Shown: in pieces, positions 1-5,907 of the stretch
How the letters are laid out: each line of letters opens with the position of its first letter
Position numbering within the stretch: position 1 is the stretch's first letter
Source of the DNA: Verrucomicrobiales bacterium
GTDB taxonomy: Bacteria > Verrucomicrobiota > Verrucomicrobiia > Verrucomicrobiales > Verrucomicrobiaceae
DNA length: 10,216 nucleotides
Direction of reading: 5' to 3'
Assembly: GCA_003506995.1 (NCBI GenBank)
Contig: DNXB01000035.1
Location: forward strand, 788 to 11,003
The notes under the pieces: model-generated
Seen by the model: the letters and a program-made list of their open reading frames with translations, nothing else
Database searches by the model: none
What the model was told of the DNA's origin: nothing
Position numbers and translations under genes: made by a program

Positions 1-632
1 CCCTTGGCGCGAGCGGTGCGCATGAAATCGCTCTTCAAGACATCCAGCAGACTGTTGCGCATCAAACGGGCGACGTAGGCGATGTAGGGCGCGGCAAGGC
101 AGATCGCGGGCAAAATCATCTGCTGCAACGTGCCCCAGCCGCCTTCCGGCAGCCAGCCGAGCCACAAGGCGACTACGGCGATCAAGAACGGGCCGCTGAT
201 GAATGAGGGAATCGAAATGGACAGCAGCGCGCCGAACATGGACGAGCGGTCGATCCAGGTATCCTTCTTCATCGCGGCGAGACTGCCGAGGAAAACGCCC
301 GCACAACTCGCGATCACGAAGGCCAGCGAGCCGAGCGCGAAGGAGTTCGGCATTTTTTGCCGCAACAGCTCGGAGACACGCCAATCGCGATAGCGCGTGG
401 ACAAACCAAGGTCGAAACGCACCAGTGAGCCGACATAGGCGGTGTATTGATCCCAAACGGTGCCGTTGAGCTTGTAGCGTGTGAGCAGCGCCTCCTTGAT
501 GTGCGGCGGAGGCTCCTTCTCCTTGTCAAACGGGCCGCCTTTCGTGATCCGCGCGAGCACGAACGTGATCGAGATCACGCAGAAGATCACGATCACGCTG
601 CTGAAGGCGCGGCGGAGGAGGAAGCTGAGCAT
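1..632 (-). CDS. ABC transporter permease, OppB/DppB type (N-terminal part, cut by window edge)
   Basis: Inner-membrane permease subunit of a peptide/oligopeptide-type ABC importer, which would pair with an OppC-type permease, ATPases and a substrate-binding protein outside the window. The minus-strand frame is open from the ATG at 632 to the left edge and gives 210 residues of an expected ~310-340. It begins MLSFLLRRAFSSVIVIFCVI, the typical OppB start: a short basic N-terminus and a first membrane helix at about residues 8-28. A soluble loop follows (about 30-95), with 'RYKLNGTVWDQY' and 'GSLVRFDLGLS', both characteristic of this family. Further hydrophobic segments lie near 98-118, 131-157 and 172-189. 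The end, 'YVARLMRNSLLDVLKSDFMR', is the start of the EAA region that contacts the ATPase. No Shine-Dalgarno sequence precedes the ATG; upstream is a heptad repeat and, 43 bp away, the methyltransferase stop. Family assignment is firm; the substrate is unknown. Confidence 0.9.
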   Translation of the reverse strand, partial: MLSFLLRRAFSSVIVIFCVISITFVLARITKGGPFDKEKEPPPHIKEALLTRYKLNGTVWDQYTAYVGSLVRFDLGLSTRYRDWRVSELLRQKMPNSFALGSLAFVIASCAGVFLGSLAAMKKDTWIDRSSMFGALLSISIPSFISGPFLIAVVALWLGWLPEGGWGTLQQMILPAICLAAPYIAYVARLMRNSLLDVLKSDFMRTARAK

Positions 633-638
633 TGAGGA

Positions 639-673
639 AATGTCGAATGACGAAGGCGGAATGTCGAATGCTC
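639..673. repeat. Degenerate heptanucleotide tandem repeat
   Basis: The gap between the methyltransferase stop and the permease start reads as successive 7-mers: AATGTCG, AATGACG, AAGGCGG, AATGTCG, AATGCTC. The 11-mer AATGTCGAATG occurs at 639-649 and again at 660-670, exactly 21 bp (three heptads) apart. The consensus is AATGNCG, or CATTCGN read on the minus strand. It fills nearly the whole intergenic space and ends just before the permease ATG. Confidence 0.6.
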
Positions 674-675
674 AA

Positions 676-1533
676 TCAGGCGAGCCACCAGGCGAAACTG
701 CCGCTAGGAACGGGCAGAACGTTCGACGCGCCGCGAAGCTGCATCTCGCCGTGTTCCACCTTGCCGCCGTTGCGGCCGAATTGCTGCAAGAGCATGTGAT
801 GGAGCGAGATGGGAGTGAGTTCCGGCGTGTGGCAGGACAGCAGGACGCCGAGCGGTTGCTGCGACATGAGTTTGCCGAGCAAGGCGAGCAGCGGCGGAAG
901 GTCGTTTTCGATTTTGAAGACCTCGCCCTTCGCACCGCGGCCGTAACTGGGCGGATCGAGGATAAGCAGATCGTACTGGCGTTCACGGCGCAATTCGCGT
1001 TCCAGGAACTTCGTCACGTCATCCACAATCCAGCGCACGGGCTTTTCTTCGAGACCGTTCAGCGCGGCGTTCTTGCGTGCCCAATCGACCATGCCCTTCG
1101 AGGCATCGACGTGGCAAACCTCCGCACCTGCTAACGCCGCCGCCAGCGTGCTGCCGCCGGAGTAGGCGAAGAGATTGAGCACACGAGCAGGCCTGCCGTG
1201 ACGCTTGGCATACTCCGCGCAGGTTTCACGGATGCGCCGCCACTGGTCACGCTGCTCGGGAAAGATGCCGAGATGGCCGAAGTCGGTGGAACTGAGCTGA
1301 AACTTGGTGCCATCGACGTCAATCATCCAGGTTTCGGGCAGTTTGTCGCGTCCGCGCCATTGATTGCCTCCGTCTCGGAAGAAGGTGGCGGTTACTTTTT
1401 GCCAGTCAGACTTGGGAAGGGTCTGTGCCCACACGGCTTGCGCACAGGGCCGTGAGAGCACGACGCTGCCAAAGCGTTCCAGCTTCTGAAATGAGCCGCT
1501 GTCGAGGAGTTCGTAGCCGTGAGGGTCGGACAT
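676..1533 (-). CDS. Class I SAM-dependent methyltransferase, RlmI/RlmK-like (no PUA domain)
   Basis: Probable cytoplasmic RNA methyltransferase of 285 residues, in the group that includes the 23S rRNA enzymes RlmI and RlmK. The N-terminal ~90 residues are a small beta-rich region ending in 'GHLGIFPEQRDQW', a block typical of this family just before the Rossmann domain. SAM-binding motif I is 'VLNLFAYSGGSTLAA' (about residues 118-132), followed by 'AGAEVCHVDAS' with the acidic residue that binds the SAM ribose. The catalytic motif IV is 'LLILDPPSYGRG' (about 190-201). RlmI proteins are longer (~390 residues) because of an N-terminal PUA domain that is absent here, so the exact target nucleotide cannot be given. 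The start is the first ATG of the frame; no strong Shine-Dalgarno sequence is visible. It is divergent from the amidohydrolase and on the same strand as the permease downstream. Confidence 0.85.
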   Translation of the reverse strand: MSDPHGYELLDSGSFQKLERFGSVVLSRPCAQAVWAQTLPKSDWQKVTATFFRDGGNQWRGRDKLPETWMIDVDGTKFQLSSTDFGHLGIFPEQRDQWRRIRETCAEYAKRHGRPARVLNLFAYSGGSTLAAALAGAEVCHVDASKGMVDWARKNAALNGLEEKPVRWIVDDVTKFLERELRRERQYDLLILDPPSYGRGAKGEVFKIENDLPPLLALLGKLMSQQPLGVLLSCHTPELTPISLHHMLLQQFGRNGGKVEHGEMQLRGASNVLPVPSGSFAWWLA

Positions 1534-1640
1534 GAGATGAACCCGCTCATGGCCTCAAATGGAACGTGAATCAACTGGCGGCGCATGACCTGAAGGAGAT
1601 TTCGACGCAAGGGAACTCCACAACCGGCGTAGCTGGTGGG

Positions 1641-2963
1641 ATGACACCTTCACCGCGCCCGCTGAAATTCTTTTCCCTCCTGCTCCTTGCCACTCCGGCG
1701 CTGGCCGCTGAAACACGCGACGCCATTTTCCAAAAGAGCCTCGAGGAAATGTTTCCGAAGCTGGTGGAGATCCGGCGGGACATCCACATGCACCCGGAGT
1801 TGTCGAATGAGGAGGTGCGGACCGCGAAACTGGTGGCGGATCGTTTGAAGGAACTGGGATTCACCGACATCAAGACCGGCGTGGCAAAGCATGGCGTCGT
1901 CGCCTTGCTCAAAGGCGGGCAAGACGGCCCTTGCGTGGCGGTGCGGGCGGACATGGACGCGCTGCCGATCAAGGAACTGCGCAGCGTGCCGTATCGCTCG
2001 CAGAATCCGGGGGTGATGCATGCCTGCGGACATGACGTGCATGTGACGTGCGCACTGGGTGTGGCGGAACTGCTCTCCAGGCACCGCGATCTCGTCAAAG
2101 GCAGCGTGAAGTTCCTGTTTCAACCTGCGGAAGAAGCCATGCCTGCCACATTCACAGGCGACTGGGGCGCGAAGCTGATGGTGGCCGAGGGTGTGATGGA
2201 AAATCCGAAGCCAGCGGCGGTGTTCGGCCTGCATACGACGGCGGTGGTACAACCGGCGGGCACTACGGATGATGGCGTGCATTATTTGAAGGCCGGGCAG
2301 ATCGGTTACACGCCGGGCATCGACAACGCGAACAGCGACCGCTTCCACATCGTCATCAAAGGCAAAATGGCGCACGGCTCCGCGCCGCACAAAGGCGTGG
2401 ATGCCATCGCCGTGTCCGCGGAGGCGATCATGGCGCTGCAAATGATCAAAAGCCGCCAGACGAACACACGCCAGCCGCTGGTCATCAGCATCGGCACGAT
2501 CAAGGGCGGCGACCGGGAGAACATCATCGCCGAAACTGTCGAGCTGGGCGGCACGGTGCGCACCTACGACGCGGATTTTCGCGATGGCATCATCGAGCAG
2601 ATGCACCGCATCCTCAAAGGCATCACCGAGGCGCACGGGGCGACCTACAAGATGGAATACCGCAAGACTTATCCGAGCATTCAAAACGATCTGAAGCTCG
2701 TTGAAGCCACGCTCCCAGCCTTCAGGCGTATCGTCGGTGAAAAGAACGTCATCGAGCTGATCCCCGGCATGGGCGGCGAGGACTTCAGCTACTTCGCACA
2801 AGTCGTCCCCGGCTTCTTTTTCCGCCTGGGAGTCGCCAACGAGGCCAAAGGCATGACCTACGGCGGCCACACACCCATGTATGACTGCGACGAGGAAAGC
2901 ATCAAAACCGGCGTGGCCGCGATGGCGGCGGCGGTGTGTGACTTCCTGGATGCGCAGAAGTAA
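1641..2963 (+). CDS. Secreted M20D-family amidohydrolase (N-acyl-amino-acid hydrolase type)
   Basis: Metal-dependent amidohydrolase of 440 residues in the M20D group (hippurate, N-acyl-L-amino-acid and IAA-amino-acid hydrolases), which cleaves an N-acyl or amide bond. The ATG at 1641 is chosen because it starts a clean signal peptide: basic MTPSPRPLK, a hydrophobic core and an ALA-A cleavage site near residue 22. The GTG at 1566 would place 25 polar residues in front. Motifs, numbered from 1641: HPELS (51-55), RADMDALP (102-109), HACGHDVH (127-134, with metal ligands expected at Cys129 and His131), QPAEE (161-165, with the catalytic and ligand glutamates), GLH (197-199), the dimerisation-domain MAHGSAPHKG (243-252), GGEDFSYF (378-385) and GGHTPMY (408-414, last ligand His410). 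All catalytic elements are intact. Family members are often cytosolic; this one appears exported. The substrate is not determinable. The gene ends 55 bp before the next one on the same strand. Confidence 0.9.
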   Translation: MTPSPRPLKFFSLLLLATPALAAETRDAIFQKSLEEMFPKLVEIRRDIHMHPELSNEEVRTAKLVADRLKELGFTDIKTGVAKHGVVALLKGGQDGPCVAVRADMDALPIKELRSVPYRSQNPGVMHACGHDVHVTCALGVAELLSRHRDLVKGSVKFLFQPAEEAMPATFTGDWGAKLMVAEGVMENPKPAAVFGLHTTAVVQPAGTTDDGVHYLKAGQIGYTPGIDNANSDRFHIVIKGKMAHGSAPHKGVDAIAVSAEAIMALQMIKSRQTNTRQPLVISIGTIKGGDRENIIAETVELGGTVRTYDADFRDGIIEQMHRILKGITEAHGATYKMEYRKTYPSIQNDLKLVEATLPAFRRIVGEKNVIELIPGMGGEDFSYFAQVVPGFFFRLGVANEAKGMTYGGHTPMYDCDEESIKTGVAAMAAAVCDFLDAQK

Positions 2964-2985
2964 GGCGGCTTACAATGGAATCACT

Positions 2986-3004
2986 TGCCGCTTCCGGCAG
3001 AGGA
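2986..3004 (+). promoter_or_regulatory. Small hairpin next to a Shine-Dalgarno-like AGAGGA ahead of the MbnP-MbnH fusion
   Basis: TGCCG (2986-2990), loop CTTC, CGGCA (2995-2999) form a perfect 5-bp stem whose last base abuts AGAGGA (2999-3004). The AGAGGA lies 14 bases before the ATG at 3019, further than usual. The frame upstream of 3019 is closed by TGA at 3007, so 3019 is the first possible ATG. No T-tract follows directly, so this is not a convincing terminator for the amidohydrolase gene. A role in translation is inference only. Confidence 0.3.
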
Positions 3005-3018
3005 CATGACATTTTTGC

Positions 3019-4791
3019 ATGGTTCGCAGCTTTACCGATAGCTTCCCGAGACCAGCGTTCCTGCTGGTCTGGCTCGCGGTCATGCTGATGGGCATTGAGG
3101 CGCGGGGACAGGCGTTTCGTTTGCAGATTCTGCCCAAGGACGGAAGCGAGGATCTGATTATGAACCAGCCGTTGCACGGCAAACCTGCGGTGAAGGTGTC
3201 GCGGCTGGATTTTCTACTGTCGGGACTCGCGCTGCGGAAAAAAGACGGTTCCTGGGCGGAGTCGCGGGACTGGTTTGCGTTTTTGAGCGCGGCTCCGGGC
3301 AAGTCGATGACGGCGGAGGGCTGGGGGACGCCGGAGGGTGAATATACCGGCCTGCGCTTCCGCATCGGTGTGGATGAGGCGACGAACAAGGCCGATCCCG
3401 GCACGTTTCCGCCTGGTCATGCCTTGAATCCGCAGGTGAACGGGCTGCACTGGGGCTGGCTGGGCGGCTACATCTTTCTGGCGCTGGAAGGCCGCTGGCA
3501 GCATAACGGCAAGGCGGATGGATTCTCGTTTCACCTCGCCAACGCGCCGCAGTTGATGACGGTGGAACTGCCGGTGGAGTTTCGCGGCGGCAGGCCGCTG
3601 ACGCTGGCGGTGGAGTTTGACCTGAACCGAGTGCTGGAGGGCGTGGATTTCGCCAAAGACGACACCTCCACCCACTCACGCGCGGGCGATCCACTCGCGG
3701 CCCGGCTGAAGCAGAACATCGAGCAGGCGTTTCGGGTGCGTGGCGTGAATTACGATGTGTATCAGGCTCCCGCCTTCACTGAAGCAGCCGTTCCTGCCCC
3801 GCCGGGCACGCATCCGTTCAAACCAGCGATCACCCAGCGTTTTCCGCAGGTGAAGTTTCCACAGGATAATCCGCTCACGCGGGAAGGTGTGGCGCTGGGC
3901 CGCCGGTTGTTTCATGACACACGGCTTTCGATCAACAACAAACAGTCCTGCGCCTCATGCCATGATCAAACCCGCGCCTTTGCCAATGCCCGACGCTTCA
4001 GCCTGGGTGCGGAAGGACAGACGGGCAGCCGCAACGCGATGCCCTTGTTCAATCTGGCCTGGAGCCAGGCGTTTTTCTGGGACGGACGCGCCCCGACGCT
4101 ACGACAGCAAGTCCTGATGCCGATCCAGGACCACCAGGAGATGAATGAGACGCTCGAAAACGTCGTGACGAAGCTGCGGGCGGACGAGGAATCAGCGCAA
4201 ATCTTCGCGCAGGCATTTGGATCACCGGAAATCACGCCAGATCGCATCGCGCTGGCGCTGGAGCAGTTTTTGCTGACGCTGATCTCGCAGGAGTCGCGCT
4301 TTGACCAGGCGGCTCGAAAAGTGGCGGAGCTCACGGAGAGCGAAAAGCGCGGTTTGCAGCTCTTTGTGACCGAGTTTGACCCCAAACGCGGCCTGCGCGG
4401 CGCGGACTGCTTCCACTGTCATGGCGGGACTTTGTTCGTGAGCCAGACCTTTGCGAACAACGGCCTCGAACTGGCGGTCGAGGATGTTGGACTGATGAAA
4501 GTGACCCAGAACAAGGCCGACCGCGGCAAATTCAAGGTGCCCAGCCTGCGAAACATCGCCCTGACCGCGCCCTACATGCACGACGGGCGGTTTGGCACCC
4601 TGGAGGAGGTGGTGGAGCACTACAGCGGCGGCATGCGCCGATCTGCGACACTCGATCCCAACCTCGCCAAGCATCCCGAGGCCGGAATTCAGCTCACCAA
4701 GCAGGAAAAAGCCGATCTGGTGGCGTTTTTGAGGTCTCTCACGGACGAGTCCTTCGTGCAAGACGGGGCCGCAAACACGGCCACACGCTGA
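3019..4791 (+). CDS. MbnP-like domain fused to a diheme MbnH/MauG-like cytochrome c peroxidase
   Basis: Exported fusion protein of 590 residues. A signal peptide (about 1-31: basic start, core FLLVWLAVMLMG, ARG-QA end) is followed by an MbnP-like domain (about 33-245). This shows 'LRFRIGVDEATNKADPGTFP', HALNP (134-138), HWGWLGGYIFLALEG (144-158) and FSFHLA. A proline-rich linker (about 250-272) leads to a diheme peroxidase domain of the CcpA/MauG/MbnH superfamily. That domain has c-heme sites CASCH (311-315) and CFHCH (464-468), a WDGRA block (354-358) whose Trp354 lies where MauG has its inter-heme tryptophan, and QEMN with the likely distal Glu374. It also has APYMHDGRFGTLEEVVEHY (517-535). 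Tyr535 aligns with the position that is Met in classical peroxidases and Tyr in MauG, consistent with an oxygenase or crosslinking type rather than simple H2O2 reduction. In methanobactin systems MbnH oxidises an MbnP tryptophan to kynurenine to make a Cu(I) site; Trp145 and Trp147 are candidates here. Domain calls are sound; the chemistry is inferred. Confidence 0.87.
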   Translation: MVRSFTDSFPRPAFLLVWLAVMLMGIEARGQAFRLQILPKDGSEDLIMNQPLHGKPAVKVSRLDFLLSGLALRKKDGSWAESRDWFAFLSAAPGKSMTAEGWGTPEGEYTGLRFRIGVDEATNKADPGTFPPGHALNPQVNGLHWGWLGGYIFLALEGRWQHNGKADGFSFHLANAPQLMTVELPVEFRGGRPLTLAVEFDLNRVLEGVDFAKDDTSTHSRAGDPLAARLKQNIEQAFRVRGVNYDVYQAPAFTEAAVPAPPGTHPFKPAITQRFPQVKFPQDNPLTREGVALGRRLFHDTRLSINNKQSCASCHDQTRAFANARRFSLGAEGQTGSRNAMPLFNLAWSQAFFWDGRAPTLRQQVLMPIQDHQEMNETLENVVTKLRADEESAQIFAQAFGSPEITPDRIALALEQFLLTLISQESRFDQAARKVAELTESEKRGLQLFVTEFDPKRGLRGADCFHCHGGTLFVSQTFANNGLELAVEDVGLMKVTQNKADRGKFKVPSLRNIALTAPYMHDGRFGTLEEVVEHYSGGMRRSATLDPNLAKHPEAGIQLTKQEKADLVAFLRSLTDESFVQDGAANTATR

Positions 4792-4802
4792 AACCGCCAT
4801 GG

Positions 4803-4876
4803 TGGTTACCCCGCAAGGATTCGAACCTTGAACGAGAGAATCAAAATCTCCTGTGTTACCATTACACCACGGGGTA
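4803..4876 (-). tRNA. tRNA-Gln (anticodon UUG), CCA encoded
   Basis: The minus strand folds into a full cloverleaf. The acceptor stem is TACCCCG/CGGGGTA (5' strand 4870-4876, 3' strand 4807-4813). The D-stem is GTGT/ACAC around AATGGTA. The anticodon stem is GGAGA/TCTCT with loop TTTTGAT (4840-4846), which places anticodon TTG at 4842-4844. The variable loop is a short CGTT, and the T-arm is CAAGG/CCTTG with loop TTCGAAT. Discriminator A (4806) is followed by genomically encoded CCA (4803-4805). The U1-A72 first pair is the usual glutamine identity feature. The gene lies tail to tail with the fusion gene, 11 bp from its stop. Confidence 0.96.
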
Positions 4877-4895
4877 GGAGGTGCTGAGAGCGCGG

Positions 4896-4923
4896 ATAGT
4901 AGTGCCTGAATGCGGCTGCGCAA
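4896..4923 (-). promoter_or_regulatory. Candidate sigma70-type promoter for tRNA-Gln
   Basis: On the minus strand, TTGCGC (4918-4923) and TACTAT (4896-4901) are separated by 16 bp. Transcription would start near 4889, leaving a leader of about a dozen bases before the tRNA 5' end at 4876. The bases after the -10 box are CCGCGC, a GC-rich discriminator of the kind associated with stringent control of stable RNA genes in other bacteria. Position and spacing are good; the -35 box is only a partial match. Confidence 0.45.
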
Positions 4924-5058
4924 GGGCGGCTTCGGCTGGAATTTGCCGACCTGAGGCGGTGTTTTGACCCCAAAACGCACTTTTTTGACGCCCGGTCAAC
5001 CAGTCGTCACAAACCCTGATTTCCCTGCGTAACTCAAATGGGTTGAGGCCCCCTCATA

Positions 5059-5086
5059 TTGAAATTATGGAAACATAAAATATTTA
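5059..5086 (+). promoter_or_regulatory. Candidate promoter in an AT-rich block upstream of the P-loop NTPase
   Basis: TTGAAA (5059-5064) and TATTTA (5081-5086) are spaced by 16 bp inside the AT-rich stretch 5052-5143, which stands out from the GC-rich surroundings. The leader to the ATG at 5144 would be about 50 bases, with no Shine-Dalgarno sequence. Because the whole block is AT-rich, chance matches are likely. Confidence 0.35.
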
Positions 5087-5100
5087 AGCTTGCAATATTT
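5078..5100. repeat. Inverted repeat AAATATT-N9-AATATTT
   Basis: Perfect 7-bp arms, AAATATT at 5078-5084 and AATATTT at 5094-5100, flank a 9-bp centre containing AAGCTT. The element overlaps and follows the candidate -10 box of the NTPase gene, a common place for a repressor operator, and could hold autoregulation. It also resembles a simple AT-rich cruciform; no function is demonstrated. Confidence 0.4.
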
Positions 5101-5143
5101 ACCATAATTTGCAGAATAACTGTGCAATTCGCATTAAATCAAT

Positions 5144-5890
5144 ATGAAGAAGCTCATCCTCATCCAGAACGACTATCCCGGCACCGGCAAGAGCACTCTG
5201 GCGCTCTGCTTCCACCGCTACCTCCAGCAGTATGGTGTCTCTCATCAACTCCTCTCCCTCACCGAAGAGGATTCTCCTGCCCCCGCAGGCTCCACCCCGC
5301 TCGACGCCAGCACGCTGACGCCGAACAAGTTCTTCGCGCATGTCGATGCCTCACCGCTGACGATCCTGGATGTCGGCACCGGCTTGGGCGAGTTCTTCAA
5401 CAAGTTCTACCACGGCACTGAGATGGACCAGATCCTGCAGGAAGCAGGAATCGCCCTGTCCGTGGTGCTGCCGGTCACGGCAGACCGCGAGAGCTTTGAC
5501 TCGGTGACCGAGGCGGCGGAGGTGTTCTCCGACAACGCGGAGTATCTCATCGCCCACCTGGTGACCAGTTGCTATGACGAGGACGACAAAGTCTGGGACA
5601 GCAGCTACGCCGCGCGTGTGATGGACATGTTCGAAGCCGTGGAACTGCACATTCCAGAGATCACCTTCCATCTGGAACTGAGCACGGAACGCCTGAGCCT
5701 GGACAGCGCCCTGCAGGACGGCAACGCCGAGGAGCGTCTGGGCAAAGAATACGTCAAATGGCACCGCCGTGTCATGGGCCAGGTGGACAGCGCCCGCCAG
5801 TATCTCTTTGGCGACGCCTTCCGCCCGACCATGGTTCCGAAACCCGTCAAACCTGTGCGCAAAGCCCGCGCTGCAAAAATGGCCGCCTGA
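5144..5890 (+). CDS. Orphan P-loop NTPase, distantly ParA/TraL-like, function unknown
   Basis: Cytoplasmic protein of 248 residues that I cannot name. It begins MKKLILIQNDYPGTGKSTLA: beta strand 1 followed by a P-loop with Gly13, Gly15, Lys16, Ser17 and Thr18. The first glycine of a classical Walker A is Asp10, and the residue at the ParA 'signature lysine' position is Tyr11. A Walker A'/B-like strand, 'LTILDVGTG' (72-80, Asp76), and later 'LSVVLPVTADRESFDSV' and 'AEYLIAHLVTS' follow the strand order of SIMIBI-class ATPases (ParA/MinD and the plasmid TraL/MobD-like proteins). The tail from about residue 230 is basic (KPVKPVRKARAAK), possibly binding nucleic acid or acidic membrane. No ParB-like or mobilisation partner is in the window. 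It is monocistronic: an AT-rich leader, no Shine-Dalgarno sequence, and its own downstream terminator. P-loop NTPase is fairly sure; the subfamily is not. Confidence 0.75.
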   Translation: MKKLILIQNDYPGTGKSTLALCFHRYLQQYGVSHQLLSLTEEDSPAPAGSTPLDASTLTPNKFFAHVDASPLTILDVGTGLGEFFNKFYHGTEMDQILQEAGIALSVVLPVTADRESFDSVTEAAEVFSDNAEYLIAHLVTSCYDEDDKVWDSSYAARVMDMFEAVELHIPEITFHLELSTERLSLDSALQDGNAEERLGKEYVKWHRRVMGQVDSARQYLFGDAFRPTMVPKPVKPVRKARAAKMAA

Positions 5891-5907
5891 TCTCCAAAAC
5901 CACGGTG

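Noticed and set aside
1566..1640. GTG start for the amidohydrolase, giving 25 extra residues
   Set aside because: The extra residues are polar and would bury the signal peptide; the ATG at 1641 starts cleanly with it.
1650..2870. Minus-strand 406-residue open frame
   Set aside because: Antisense to the amidohydrolase, whose motifs are all intact on the plus strand; composition typical of a shadow frame.
4803..4876. tRNA-Gln as an integration site for a mobile element
   Set aside because: I see no integrase gene and no direct repeat of the tRNA 3' end; the AT-rich NTPase region lies on the tRNA 5' side, opposite to the usual insertion side.
4222..4980. Minus-strand 252-residue open frame
   Set aside because: It covers the tRNA-Gln gene and the antisense of the heme-peroxidase domain.
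4985..4999. Inverted repeat TTGAC-GCCCG-GTCAA between the tRNA and the NTPase gene
   Set aside because: Short stem with no T-tract downstream in either direction and no match to a known operator; too weak to call.
5059..5421. Plus-strand 120-residue frame with a hydrophobic-looking N-terminus
   Set aside because: It would need a TTG start, the hydrophobicity comes only from translating AT-rich intergenic DNA, and it then runs in the wrong frame of the NTPase gene.
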